Source: Ilyomonas sp965277535 (GTDB lineage Bacteria; Bacteroidota; Bacteroidia; Chitinophagales; Chitinophagaceae). Taken from it: a stretch of DNA of 64,000 nt. The position numbers and the translations under genes are program-made. A model generated the notes under the pieces. It made no database searches, had not been told where the DNA came from, and saw nothing but the letters and a program-made list of their open reading frames with translations. The stretch covers positions 1,736,001 through 1,800,000 of the forward strand of contig OZ255825.1 in the NCBI GenBank assembly GCA_965277535.1, in the 5' to 3' direction. This document shows positions 26,901 to 34,900 of the stretch, in pieces. Each line of letters opens with the position of its first letter. The stretch's first letter is position 1.

Positions 26901-27001
26901 TGATTGGCGGCTTCATCATTGCCTTGCCGTTATTGCTGATTGTACTACCAACCTGGATTCATTTATTGTACAAAAACAAAAGAGCTGTTGTTGTATTATA
27001 A
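23960..27001 (+). CDS. RND-superfamily efflux permease (AcrB/CzcA-like)
   Basis: 1013-residue inner-membrane pump driven by protons, with the RND layout: one N-terminal TM helix, a large periplasmic loop, six TM helices, a second large loop and five TM helices. The TM4 segment AAIGLIIDDAIVVVEQ holds the proton-relay Asp pair seen in AcrB-like pumps; metal-type CzcA members usually have DGA here. No membrane-fusion protein or TolC gene is adjacent, so partners must be encoded elsewhere, or the protein is a solo exporter. Its start is only 10 nt from the divergent DUF4251 start. Confidence 0.9.
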   Translation: MRNFFTTYKNPVTVLIVIILLGGAFAYSKMQTALFPEITFPKIKIIADAGEQPVSKMMITVTRQLEAAIKQIPDLQTVRSTTSRGSCELSAFLNWDADVNLAQQRIESKISEIRNTLPAGVNITVERMNPSILPVIGYSLESANRSPIDMKMLALYTIKPYLSRVSGVADVRVIGGKTKEYELLLNQQKMNALGITPDAINASLSQNNFIQSNGYLNDYRQMYLTVTDASVNSLEQLQNVVLSNNSRRIVLLKDIADIQIKDAKEYVKINANGREGLLLAIIKQPNANLIQLSDEMKIEVNNLRKILPKDVLIKPYYVQADFVNDAIKSVTDSLWIGLLLAIVVAILFLRSLKASSVILITIPVTLFLTLIVLYATNQTLNIMTLGAIAAAIGLIIDDAIVVVEQIHRTHEEHPGEPSLTLVQKAVNYLFPAMVSSSLSTIVIFLPFVLMSGVAGAYFKVMTNTMIVTLVCSFFVTWLALPVIYLLLSKSSPKKGAKQKAHPVHRQKWVSFFIHRSYISFGFAAILIAAVVLILPRLQTGFLPEMDEGSIVLDYTSPPGTSLAETDRMLQQIEKEIVKIPEVEAYSRRTGTQMGFFITEPNTGDYLIQLKKARSRSTDEVIADIRKQIETSQPALRVDFGQVISDMLGDLMTSVQPIEIKIFGPDQTRLQDLSRQVADAVTKVSGTADVFNGITIAGPYINIQPNGVNLAQFDITPANLQYQLQTALEGNVVGSVYDPQQLSNIRMLYPNNRTVSLDQIKQLPIFLPNGQLQPIGTLANVRVTTGDAEIQREDMQNMGVVTARLDNRDLGSAIKDIQKNVQKQISLPQGYSIVYGGAYADQQQSFHELLIILLTSSLLVFGVILFMFKDFRIALVVLTVAVLGISGSYMALYLTNTPLNVGSYTGLIMIVGIIAENAIFTFLQFNESLKETGNADSAVVYAISTRLRPKLMTALGAIIALLPIALGIGTGAQLHQPLAIAVIGGFIIALPLLLIVLPTWIHLLYKNKRAVVVL

Positions 27002-27022
27002 TAAATAGCGTTTGCTTTTTCT

Positions 27023-27060
27023 CTTCAGCATTTACACAGAATTGCTTTCTACGTTTGTTT
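27023..27060. repeat. 38-bp direct repeat, copy 2
   Basis: Near-copy of 23342-23379 in the same orientation. The two copies bracket the DUF4251-RND segment. Here it includes the promoter of the PepSY operon. Confidence 0.75.
27050..27057 (+). promoter_or_regulatory. -7 box TACGTTTG of the PepSY-PAP2-YncE operon
   Basis: Exact TAnnTTTG match 21 nt before the PepSY-like gene. Confidence 0.6.
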
Positions 27061-27078
27061 TTACAACAATTCTATTGT

Positions 27079-27489
27079 ATGAAAAGTATAATAACAGTCA
27101 TCGTATTATTTATTACTTTTTATAGCATTGCACAAACGGCTCCTTCAGCAGTAACCAATTCTTTTGCAAAACAGTTTCCCAACACCAACGTAAAAAAATG
27201 GGACAAAGAAGGCGGAAAATGGGAAGCCAATTTTACGCAAGACGGCAAAACAATGTCGGCAACGTTTACAGCTAACGGCGCATGGGAAGAAACCGAAACC
27301 GACATCAAAATCAGTGAACTGCCTTCTGCTGTTGCTGATTGGGTAAAAGCCAATCGCAAAGGTTCGGTAATTAAAGAAGCGGCAATCATTACAAAACCAA
27401 ATGGCGATAAAATGTATGAAGCTGAAGTAAGTAGAAAAGATCTGTTGTTTGATACCAATGGTAAGTATGTAAAAGAAGAAAAAGATTGA
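27079..27489 (+). CDS. PepSY-like domain secreted protein
   Basis: 136 residues starting MKSIITVIVLFITFYSIAQ, a signal peptide. The rest is the small beta-rich PepSY-like fold (FPNTNVKKWDKEGGKWEANF, then a repeat-like second half) common in Bacteroidota secreted proteins. Such proteins may inhibit or regulate proteases, but no activity can be assigned. It is the first gene of a three-gene operon with PAP2 and YncE. Confidence 0.78.
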   Translation: MKSIITVIVLFITFYSIAQTAPSAVTNSFAKQFPNTNVKKWDKEGGKWEANFTQDGKTMSATFTANGAWEETETDIKISELPSAVADWVKANRKGSVIKEAAIITKPNGDKMYEAEVSRKDLLFDTNGKYVKEEKD

Positions 27490-28226
27490 GAGAAGCAAAA
27501 GAAGAATGTTTTAAAAAACGAAAAGCATTGACGTTTGTTTTTGTTGCATTTTCTGTTACCGGCAATATTGCAAACGCGCAAAGCCTTGCCCAGCCGGATT
27601 CTGCGCAAAACAAAAGAGAAATTGTTTTTTATCAGCCTAAAAAAATTACGGCTCAATCGTTCATTCTTCCTGCGGCTTTGATAACCACCGGAGCATTGGG
27701 CATTTCAGGCAAATTCGTCATTCTTGATGATAAAATAAAAAGGGCAAGAGACAGGAACTTTGCTACGTTTTATACTAGCGTTGACAACTATCTGCAGTTT
27801 GCGCCAATGGCAGCAGGTTATGTGGCGCTCATCAACAACAAAGAACATTCGTTTTGGAAATACACCGAAAAAGTAGTGGTTACAGAAGTGGTGGTAAACG
27901 TGCTCGTTCAAACAGTAAAACACATTGCCAAAGTGCCACGTCCCGACGATGGTTCACCCACATCGTTTCCATCAGGTCATACGGCACAAGCGTTTGCCGG
28001 AGCTACCATTTTCAGTGATGAGTTTGCGCAGCACAACGTTTGGCTTACTGCATCGGCGTATGCAAGTGCAACAGCAGTTGGCGTGTTGCGGATACTCAAC
28101 AACCGGCATTGGGCAAGCGATGTGATTGCCGGCGCTGGCTTTGGGATGGCATCGGCTAAATTATCGGAATGGATAGTTGAGCCGCATCATAAAAGAAGAC
28201 AAGCTTCTTATCATTATCAATTATAA
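27486..28226 (+). CDS. PAP2-family phosphatase
   Basis: 246-residue membrane phosphatase. The acid-phosphatase triad is complete: KHIAKVPRP, PSGHTAQAFA and RILNNRHWASDVIAG. It probably removes phosphate from undecaprenyl pyrophosphate or phosphatidic-acid-type lipids at the periplasmic side. The start is a TTG whose last two bases overlap the TGA stop of the preceding gene (TTGA), which suggests translational coupling. No ATG lies near that point. Confidence 0.88.
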   Translation: MREAKEECFKKRKALTFVFVAFSVTGNIANAQSLAQPDSAQNKREIVFYQPKKITAQSFILPAALITTGALGISGKFVILDDKIKRARDRNFATFYTSVDNYLQFAPMAAGYVALINNKEHSFWKYTEKVVVTEVVVNVLVQTVKHIAKVPRPDDGSPTSFPSGHTAQAFAGATIFSDEFAQHNVWLTASAYASATAVGVLRILNNRHWASDVIAGAGFGMASAKLSEWIVEPHHKRRQASYHYQL

Positions 28227-28238
28227 AAACACAATCGT

Positions 28239-29243
28239 ATGAGTAAATTTCTTTTGGCATTTGTCGTTTTGTTTTGCCCATTTTTTCAATCGTCATTTGC
28301 ACAACAAAACACGCCCAAACTGCAAACCACATTTCACATCAAAAGCGGTGGCGGATGGGATTATATTTTTGTTGATACCGCATCTAACAAGCTGTATGTT
28401 TCGCATGGCACACAAGTAAATGTGCTGGATAAAACCACCGGCGATTCGCTCGGTGTTATTCCCAACACCAACGGCGTGCATGGCATTGCTGTGGTGCATT
28501 CGGTGAACAAAGGCTTTACCAGCAATGGCAGGTTGAATAATGTAACCGTATTTGATTTGAATACGCAGCAAGTGCTGGACAGCATTGCCACGGGACAAAA
28601 TCCGGATGCTATTTTCTGGGACGATTATTCCAATACAATCATTACCTGCAACGGCAGAAGCAGCAATCTTTCTGTAATTGATCCGGCAACCGATAAAGTA
28701 GTTGCCACCATTGATGTAAAAGGAAAACCTGAAACCGCTGTTAGCGATGGTGCAGGGAAAATTTTTATTAATAACGAAGACAAAAGCGAAATTGAAGTGG
28801 TTGACATTACCAACCGCAAACTGATTGCTTCATGGCCCATTGCGCCGGGTACTTCACCATCGGGTTTGGCAATTGACAGAGCTACCAAACGTTTGTTTGC
28901 GGGCTGTGATAACAAACTGATGATGGTGATAGATGCTACGAACGGTAAAGTGGTTGCACAAGTTCCTATCGGTGATGGTTGCGATGGCACTGCTTTTAAT
29001 CCTAACACCAAAATGGCTTATTCATCAAACGGTGAAGGCACCTTAACAGTAGTGAAAGAAGTATCGAAAGATAAGTTTGAAGTCGTGGCAAATGTGCCCA
29101 CAAAACGTGGCGCAAGAACCTGTACAATTGATACAAAAACAAACACTGTTTACCTGCCAACGGCTGAATTTGGAACCGCCGCTGCTGGTGAAAGAAGAGC
29201 ACCCATGATACCTGGAACGTTTCAGGTGTTGGTGGTAAAATAA
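28239..29243 (+). CDS. YncE-family beta-propeller protein
   Basis: 334 residues with a signal peptide ending at SSFAQQ and repeated blades (VSHGTQVNVLDKTTGDSLG, VFDLNTQQVLDSIATGQNPD, VIDPATDKVVATIDVKGKPE). This is the YncE/YVTN seven-bladed propeller layout. Such proteins are periplasmic scaffolds or DNA/ligand binders; the role is unknown. It is 12 nt downstream of the PAP2 gene and in the same operon. Confidence 0.85.
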   Translation: MSKFLLAFVVLFCPFFQSSFAQQNTPKLQTTFHIKSGGGWDYIFVDTASNKLYVSHGTQVNVLDKTTGDSLGVIPNTNGVHGIAVVHSVNKGFTSNGRLNNVTVFDLNTQQVLDSIATGQNPDAIFWDDYSNTIITCNGRSSNLSVIDPATDKVVATIDVKGKPETAVSDGAGKIFINNEDKSEIEVVDITNRKLIASWPIAPGTSPSGLAIDRATKRLFAGCDNKLMMVIDATNGKVVAQVPIGDGCDGTAFNPNTKMAYSSNGEGTLTVVKEVSKDKFEVVANVPTKRGARTCTIDTKTNTVYLPTAEFGTAAAGERRAPMIPGTFQVLVVK

Positions 29244-29453
29244 TTTTGTGCAAAAACAAAAAACAATGCGATTCACTGCAAGATAAAGTCCCGCAGATGA
29301 TACTGATTTGCGCAAAGATTTTGTATTCTTATTTGTATCATCTGTGGGACATTATTATTTCAATAATAGAGACAATCCTTACATCTTATTATCATCTCAT
29401 GTCAACGAAACCTCATATTTTTCTATACTCGTCCTTAAGCCGCTTCCCTGTTA

Positions 29454-29461
29454 TACCTTTG
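29454..29461 (+). promoter_or_regulatory. -7 box TACCTTTG of ribBA
   Basis: Exact TAnnTTTG match 16 nt before the ribBA ATG. The short leader leaves no room for an FMN riboswitch, and I see no RFN-type sequence in the 200 nt upstream. Confidence 0.55.
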
Positions 29462-29477
29462 CCTTAATTTATTGATT

Positions 29478-30695
29478 ATGTTGGACAGTATTGAAAGTGC
29501 GATTGATGACATCAAGCTGGGCAAGCTGGTAATTGTTGTGGATGATGAAGACCGCGAAAACGAAGGCGATTTTATTACCGCTGCGCGAAACGTTACGCCC
29601 GAAATCATCAACTTTATGAGCAAGGAAGGCAGGGGTTTGATTTGTGCGCCTATTACTGAAGAACGCGCCGATGAACTGGAACTTCCTTTAATGGTACATA
29701 ACAATACAGCCTTACACGGAACACCATTTACCGTAAGTGTTGATTTGTTGGGTCATGGCTGCACAACAGGGATCAGCGCGCACGATAGAGCCGCAACTGT
29801 ACAGGCTTTAATAAACCCCGAAACCAAACCTGTTGATTTAGGTCGCCCGGGCCATATTTTTCCCTTGCGGGCCAAGAGCAGCGGCGTTTTGCGTCGCGCC
29901 GGTCATACCGAAGCCACTACCGATTTGGCAAAGCTGGCAGGTTTTGAACCTGTAGGTGTGTTGGTTGAAATTATGAATGAAGATGGCTCGATGGCGCGTT
30001 TGCCGCAATTAAGAACCATTGCTGATAAGTTCGATTTGAAAATCGTTTCCATCAAAGATTTGATTGCTTATCGTTTGAAATACGATTCCCTGATTGAAGA
30101 AGTTGTTCGTGTGGATATGCCAACCAGATGGGGCATGTTTAAGCTTGCTGCATTTAAAGAAAAGAAAACCGGAGCCGAACATCTGGCATTAATGAAAGGC
30201 GAATGGCAAAAGGATGAACCTGTTTTAACACGTGTGCATTCCAGTTGTTTTACGGGTGATATTCTGGGCAGTCTTCGCTGCGATTGCGGCGAGCAATTGC
30301 ACAAAGCCATGGAGATGGTAGAACACGAAGGCAAAGGTTTGGTTTTGTACATGAATCAGGAAGGCAGAGGAATTGGTTTATTGAACAAACTGAAAGCTTA
30401 CAAACTTCAGGAAGAAGGCATGGATACCGTAGAAGCCAACCTTCAGTTGGGCTTTGGTATGGATGAACGCGATTATGGTATTGGCGCACAAATTTTGCGG
30501 CATCTTGGCGTTACCAAATTAAAACTCATGAGCAATAATCCCCGTAAACGCGCTGGTTTGCAAGGCTACGGTTTGGAAATTGTTGACATTGTACCCATTG
30601 AAGTGCCGCCCAACCGGCATAACCACAAATATCTGCAAACGAAGCGTGATAAATTGGGACATGAGATATTGACAGAGAAGAATGAGGCGTTGTGA
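29478..30695 (+). CDS. ribBA: Bifunctional DHBP synthase / GTP cyclohydrolase II
   Basis: Fused riboflavin-synthesis enzyme, 405 residues from ATG 29478 (a TTG two codons earlier is less likely). The N-terminal RibB half has DDEDRENEGDF at 22-32, the metal and substrate loop, and HTEATTDLAKLAG. The RibA half has HSSCFTGDILGSLRCDCGEQ with the three zinc Cys, then NQEGRGIGLLNK. It provides both early precursors of riboflavin. It is monocistronic here, away from the other rib genes. Confidence 0.95.
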   Translation: MLDSIESAIDDIKLGKLVIVVDDEDRENEGDFITAARNVTPEIINFMSKEGRGLICAPITEERADELELPLMVHNNTALHGTPFTVSVDLLGHGCTTGISAHDRAATVQALINPETKPVDLGRPGHIFPLRAKSSGVLRRAGHTEATTDLAKLAGFEPVGVLVEIMNEDGSMARLPQLRTIADKFDLKIVSIKDLIAYRLKYDSLIEEVVRVDMPTRWGMFKLAAFKEKKTGAEHLALMKGEWQKDEPVLTRVHSSCFTGDILGSLRCDCGEQLHKAMEMVEHEGKGLVLYMNQEGRGIGLLNKLKAYKLQEEGMDTVEANLQLGFGMDERDYGIGAQILRHLGVTKLKLMSNNPRKRAGLQGYGLEIVDIVPIEVPPNRHNHKYLQTKRDKLGHEILTEKNEAL

Positions 30696-30760
30696 GTGAA
30701 TGGAGTGTATATAATGGGTTGATGTTACTGGGGTACTTTTATTAGCGACTGTGTTTTTCT

Positions 30761-31126
30761 TTATTTTTTCTTTCTATTGCTGATTAAATCCTTCAATTCT
30801 TTGTCTGAAATTGTATCAACGTCCGCTTTATCATAAATGGTAATTAAGTTAATTGTAACTTCTTCGTCAGAAGTTGTTTTAGTTACTCCAATTAAAATTG
30901 TTTCAATCAAAGAAATTACTCTCGCGCCACCACTTTTGCCCTTACCCTTACTCGCAATTTTTAATCGTATTTTGTAAACATCATTTCCTAACGCGGTTCC
31001 AAGTCGTGGTGTTATAATTAATTCCTTTTCCAGTTTAAGCAAGTCGTTGGCTAATGAAGGATACTTTTTAAGAAGCGGCTTCGCAGCAGCCTGAAAAGAC
31101 TTTGTAATTCTAACGTTTACTTTCAC
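30761..31126 (-). CDS. RelE/HigB-like toxin of the third TA pair
   Basis: 121-residue basic protein with a RelE-superfamily outline: N-terminal helices (FQAAAKPLLKKYPSLANDLLKLEKEL), then a beta-rich part (GNDVYKIRLKIASKGKGKSGGARVI, INLITIYDKAD). It ends in a basic SNRKKK tail. The GKGKSGGARVI segment is characteristic of HigB-like relatives of about this size. It overlaps the upstream antitoxin gene by 17 nt. Confidence 0.75.
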   Translation of the reverse strand: MKVNVRITKSFQAAAKPLLKKYPSLANDLLKLEKELIITPRLGTALGNDVYKIRLKIASKGKGKSGGARVISLIETILIGVTKTTSDEEVTINLITIYDKADVDTISDKELKDLISNRKKK

Positions 31127-31334
31127 GCAAAAAACCTTTTAGAGTTTGCAACTTTTTTTCAGATTTTTTTGCTTCTTCCACTTCAGCCAAACCATCTTTT
31201 ATACCGGTTAAAATTTCGAGTTTCTTTTGAAGCTGAGAATAGTTTTGATTTATTTTTTCCCAGGTTTTCAAAGGAACCAAAACAGAAGTTTTTTCTCCGT
31301 TTTCATCAATCATATATTTTAAAGCATTTGCCAT
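31110..31334 (-). CDS. Antitoxin of the third TA pair
   Basis: 74 residues. The first third (ALKYMIDENGEKTSVLVPLKTWEKI) resembles the short DNA-binding start of Phd/AbrB-like small antitoxins, and the rest is a charged helix ending in LKGFLRESKR. Evidence is mostly the antitoxin-first order and the 17-nt overlap with the toxin. Confidence 0.68.
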   Translation of the reverse strand: MANALKYMIDENGEKTSVLVPLKTWEKINQNYSQLQKKLEILTGIKDGLAEVEEAKKSEKKLQTLKGFLRESKR

Positions 31335-31597
31335 AAATATCTTTTTTCAAAACTATCAATTTTTACGAACATAGCGTTGTTAGCGCATTACCAACAAAGT
31401 GTTAGCCACATCGTTGTTTGTAGTTTTCTTTAAAAAGGTAGCATAAAACACTCTGAAGAAAGAGATCAAAATGATTCGGAAGAATCATTTCGATACGATT
31501 AATAAATTTATGAATAAATAGCAATTTAGAAATCAGCTATTATCTTTTATTCCTGTGCTATGCAACACATTGAAGAACGTTGTTAAAGGTTTGGCTT

Positions 31598-32935
31598 CTA
31601 AACAAGTCGTTCTTTTAATTCATGTTGCCACTCTACAAAACCATCTTTTAAAGCAGAACTAATGTTACTGTGTTCAATGGTACAAAAAGCCAAGTCTGTG
31701 TCAACTTTATTGTTTTTAAAATCACTTTTGTAAGTTTCTCTACCTGTATCACTGATGAGGTTGATTATTTTTTCAATTCTTTTAAATTGAAACGTTATAT
31801 CTGTATCGATTTTGTCGAATGACCAAAGATATGTAGCATGTGAATTTAGTAACTCCCAACAAAAATGATTCTTAGTTTCTCCCTCAATAAAGAACAAAAA
31901 CCCAAATAAAGGCTTCAAAGTAAATCGCAGTTTTTGTTTTATCGAATGTTTTGAGCCTGATAAGAATTGAAGATGCTTTGCGTTTCTTACATTTCTTGTC
32001 TCAATTAAGAAACCTAAAATATCTTCTTCTGATTGCTTGAAAACATTACCATCTTTTAAATTTTTATCAAAACTATCAAATATGTCTTCTGATGTAAAAA
32101 GAGATTTATCAACTGATTTTCGTAATGGTGTAGATGTAAGGTTTGCAACTCGTTCGCGTTTAATACTATCAATTATAGCTTTATTGATTTCTTCAATTTC
32201 CGAAGATGTTGTCACTTTTTCTGTAACAACTCTATCAGCCAAAATAAAAGTTACATTTATTGAAAACTGCTTTTTTCCTCCAAGTGCTTTAGGAAAATAT
32301 GATTTAACTGCATTGAATTCTGGTTGCAAGAAATGATTCTCAATCTTAAGAATGAACGTTTCATTTAACTGTTTTGACTTATAAGCGAAAGCAATAAAAC
32401 CTAAATCAAAATCTGCATCCTTGAAATAAATTTTTGCAGATTCTTTTATTGTTTTTATAAGTGGTTCTTGTTGTCCATTCTCATTATATCGCTGTTTGAA
32501 TTCGCTATAATTTAGTTTATAACTTTCAGAAAACTGTGCAGTATTTTCTTTTGATGTTTTCAGAGAGTTATAATTCTCTGCTGGTTTCTCATCATTTATT
32601 ATTCTGTTTTGTAATAATTTGCTTTTTGTATAACTTGAAAGATGCCCTTCAATAAAATCCCATTTTAAGGGTTCAAAATTTATGAATGTAATTTGAGCCT
32701 TAGCAGTTTGCTTTTTAAATATGTCAATATCTTTTGGTTGATAATCAATCACACAAAGAGTTATTTGATTTGTGGTTTTATCATAACTTGAGAGTTCTAC
32801 TTCAAAGTAAATATCCTGCATTGTTTTAAACTTTAGATATGTTCCACCTAAACTTGTTTGCGATAAATTAAAACACATCAATGGTGTCAAAAAAAGTTGA
32901 TTGTTAGCAATTCGTATTATTCTTTTTGTTTCCAT
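31598..32935 (-). CDS. Unrecognised 445-aa protein
   Basis: I do not recognise this family. Start taken at METKRIIRIANNQ; the preceding 8 codons look random. No signal peptide or membrane segment, so cytoplasmic. It is Lys/Asn-rich. An N-terminal beta-rich part (residues 1-100) is followed by a charged linker (SLKTSKENTAQFSESYKLN) and a long mixed region with KKQFSINVTFILADRVV. The C-terminal half has a possible enzyme-like core (LKPLFGFLFFIEGETKNHFCWELL). It neighbours the third toxin-antitoxin pair and has higher A+T than the genes around it, so it may be recently acquired. Confidence 0.7.
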   Translation of the reverse strand: METKRIIRIANNQLFLTPLMCFNLSQTSLGGTYLKFKTMQDIYFEVELSSYDKTTNQITLCVIDYQPKDIDIFKKQTAKAQITFINFEPLKWDFIEGHLSSYTKSKLLQNRIINDEKPAENYNSLKTSKENTAQFSESYKLNYSEFKQRYNENGQQEPLIKTIKESAKIYFKDADFDLGFIAFAYKSKQLNETFILKIENHFLQPEFNAVKSYFPKALGGKKQFSINVTFILADRVVTEKVTTSSEIEEINKAIIDSIKRERVANLTSTPLRKSVDKSLFTSEDIFDSFDKNLKDGNVFKQSEEDILGFLIETRNVRNAKHLQFLSGSKHSIKQKLRFTLKPLFGFLFFIEGETKNHFCWELLNSHATYLWSFDKIDTDITFQFKRIEKIINLISDTGRETYKSDFKNNKVDTDLAFCTIEHSNISSALKDGFVEWQHELKERLV

Positions 32936-33044
32936 TTGGAATTTATTACATAGCACCAAACCAACTCAAAAATAATTGCAGTGTTTCACCTCACCAAACT
33001 TATATCTTCCCTTCTTCCCTCTTCCCCATCTCCCCTCTTTTGTC

Positions 33045-33052
33045 TATTCTTG
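33045..33052 (+). promoter_or_regulatory. Near-consensus -7 box TATTCTTG upstream of the acyl-CoA dehydrogenase
   Basis: One mismatch to TAnnTTTG, 17 nt before the ATG, the same spacing as the better boxes in the window. Confidence 0.35.
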
Positions 33053-33069
33053 CAAAACAATTTTTCTAC

Positions 33070-34254
33070 ATGGCTGCCAGAGAAGATAACTTTCAATCGC
33101 CCGATTATTTTTGGGTGGATGAACTGCTTACCGAAGAACAAAAATTAATTCGCGATAGCGTAAGAAAATACGTAAAACAAAACATCACGCCCATTATTGA
33201 AGACTACGCGCAACGTGCCGAGTTCCCACAACATATTGTAAAACAATTGGGTGAGTTGGGTTGTTTTGGTCCTACCATTCCTGAGCAATACGGCGGTGGC
33301 GGCTTGGACTACATCTCTTATGGTTTAATGATGCAGGAATTGGAGCGTGGCGATAGCGGTGTGCGTTCCACCGCAAGCGTGCAGGGCAGTTTGGTAATGT
33401 ATCCGATTTATGCGTATGGCAGCGAAGAGCAACGCAACAAATATTTGCCAAAACTAGCTTCCGGCGAATGGCTGGGGTGTTTTGGTTTAACGGAACCCAA
33501 CCATGGCAGCGACCCGGGCGGTATGTTGACCAACATAAAAGATGAAGGCGACCATGTAATATTGAATGGTTCAAAAATGTGGATTAGCAATGCGCCTTTT
33601 GCTGATGTTGCCGTTGTATGGGCAAAAGATGAAGAAGGAACCATTCGCGGGCTGATTGTTGAGCGCAGCATGGAAGGCTTTTCAACTCCTGCCACACACA
33701 ACAAATGGAGCCTTCGCGCAAGTGCAACAGGCGAGTTGGTATTCGATAATGTAAAAGTGCCAAAACAAAACATTTTGCCTAATGCAAAAGGCTTGAAAGG
33801 TCCGCTGGGATGCTTAACCAAAGCGCGTTATGGCATCGCCTGGGGCGCATTGGGCGCAGCGATGGATTGCTATGATACGGCATTGCAATACAGCAAAGAA
33901 AGAGTGCAGTTTGAGAAGCCGATTGGTGGCTTTCAATTGCAGCAAAAAAAGCTGGCAGAAATGATAACAGAAATCACCAAAGCGCAATTGTTGGTGTGGC
34001 GGTTGGGAACCCTAATGAATGAAAACCGCGCCACGCCGCAACAGGTAAGTATGGCAAAAAGAAACAGTTGCGAAATAGCCGCAAACATTGCCCGCGATGC
34101 CCGTCAACTATTAGGAGGCATGGGTATTACGGGCGAATACAGCATTATGCGCCACATGATGAATTTGGAAAGCGTAATTACCTATGAAGGCACACACGAT
34201 ATTCATCTGTTGATAACGGGCATGGATATTACAGGCTTGAATGCGTTTAAATAA
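33070..34254 (+). CDS. Acyl-CoA dehydrogenase, glutaryl-CoA dehydrogenase type
   Basis: 394-residue FAD enzyme that oxidises and probably decarboxylates glutaryl-CoA to crotonyl-CoA in lysine and tryptophan breakdown. Start at MAAREDNF; the longer frame includes the promoter. The GCDH group is suggested by RSTASVQGSLVMYPIYAYGS, LGCFGLTEPNHGSDPGGM and the catalytic Glu in ITYEGTHDIHLLI. Subfamily assignment is from remembered sequence similarity. It is followed after 31 nt by aroK, with a REP-like palindrome between. Confidence 0.88.
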   Translation: MAAREDNFQSPDYFWVDELLTEEQKLIRDSVRKYVKQNITPIIEDYAQRAEFPQHIVKQLGELGCFGPTIPEQYGGGGLDYISYGLMMQELERGDSGVRSTASVQGSLVMYPIYAYGSEEQRNKYLPKLASGEWLGCFGLTEPNHGSDPGGMLTNIKDEGDHVILNGSKMWISNAPFADVAVVWAKDEEGTIRGLIVERSMEGFSTPATHNKWSLRASATGELVFDNVKVPKQNILPNAKGLKGPLGCLTKARYGIAWGALGAAMDCYDTALQYSKERVQFEKPIGGFQLQQKKLAEMITEITKAQLLVWRLGTLMNENRATPQQVSMAKRNSCEIAANIARDARQLLGGMGITGEYSIMRHMMNLESVITYEGTHDIHLLITGMDITGLNAFK

Positions 34255-34261
34255 AGACAAA

Positions 34262-34390
34262 GCCCCCAACCCCTAAAGGGGAGCTATGAACAACGTAACT
34301 AAAATTTACTTTGATTATAATTGTGAAATGAAGGAATCTAAAAATGAAACACACGCAGCTACGGTTCCCCCTTCAGGGGGCGGAGGGGGA
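34262..34390. repeat. REPIN-like inverted pair of G/C palindromes
   Basis: Two small hairpins in opposite orientation, CCCCTAAAGGGG at 34270-34281 and CCCCCTTCAGGGGG at 34367-34380, each with an adjoining CCCCCAA-type or GGAGGGGG-type arm on the outer and inner side respectively. Spacing is about 85 bp. The second copy lies inside the aroK frame and is translated as PPSGGGGG. Confidence 0.65.
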
Positions 34391-34900
34391 TTGGCTTCCC
34401 ACCTTTTCCTGATTGGTTTGATGGGTTCGGGAAAAACCTATTGGGCACAGCGACTGGCGGCTTTGCTGCAAATAGACTGGATTGATTTGGATCAGCAGAT
34501 TGAGAAGGCAACAGAGATGAGTGTTCGCGAAATATTTGCCACTGAAGGCGAAGAGTATTTCAGGGCAAAAGAGCGCGATACGTTGCAACAGTTATCATCT
34601 GTGAACAATCTTGTAGTGGCTTGTGGTGGCGGCACACCTTGCTTTTACAACAATATAGAATGGATGAACGACAACGGTATTACTATATGGCTGCATCCGG
34701 ATGTTGATGAAATGGTAACAAGGCTAAAAAGAGGCAAAACCAAACGACCTTTAATCGCTCATCTTGATGATGAAGAATTAAAGCAGTTTGTTCTTGAAAA
34801 AATAAAAGAGCGTGAGCCATTTTATTTAGGGGCAAAACATCATCTTCATGGCAACGATATCTCATTAGAAACCTTTACCAAATTGTTTGTTCATGTATAA
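34286..34900 (+). CDS. aroK: Shikimate kinase with a repeat-derived N-terminal extension
   Basis: Phosphorylates shikimate in aromatic amino-acid synthesis. The core starts at HLFLIGLMGSGKTYWAQ (P-loop) and contains IDLDQQIE, FRAKERDTL, VACGGGTPCF and the lid KRGKTKRPL, a normal kinase of about 165 residues. The frame is open for a further 37 codons upstream; the stretch before the core is PPSGGGGGLAS, encoded by a REP-like palindrome. Start is therefore uncertain: ATG 34286, ATG 34328, or the TTG of LASHLFLIG just before the core. The DUF423 gene overlaps its 3' end by 8 nt. Confidence 0.9.
   Translation: MNNVTKIYFDYNCEMKESKNETHAATVPPSGGGGGLASHLFLIGLMGSGKTYWAQRLAALLQIDWIDLDQQIEKATEMSVREIFATEGEEYFRAKERDTLQQLSSVNNLVVACGGGTPCFYNNIEWMNDNGITIWLHPDVDEMVTRLKRGKTKRPLIAHLDDEELKQFVLEKIKEREPFYLGAKHHLHGNDISLETFTKLFVHV

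Noticed and set aside
23960..27001. Complete tripartite efflux operon
   Set aside because: No membrane-fusion or outer-membrane factor gene is adjacent on either side.
29262..29477. FMN riboswitch before ribBA
   Set aside because: No RFN-like conserved sequence, and the promoter box lies 16 nt before the ATG.
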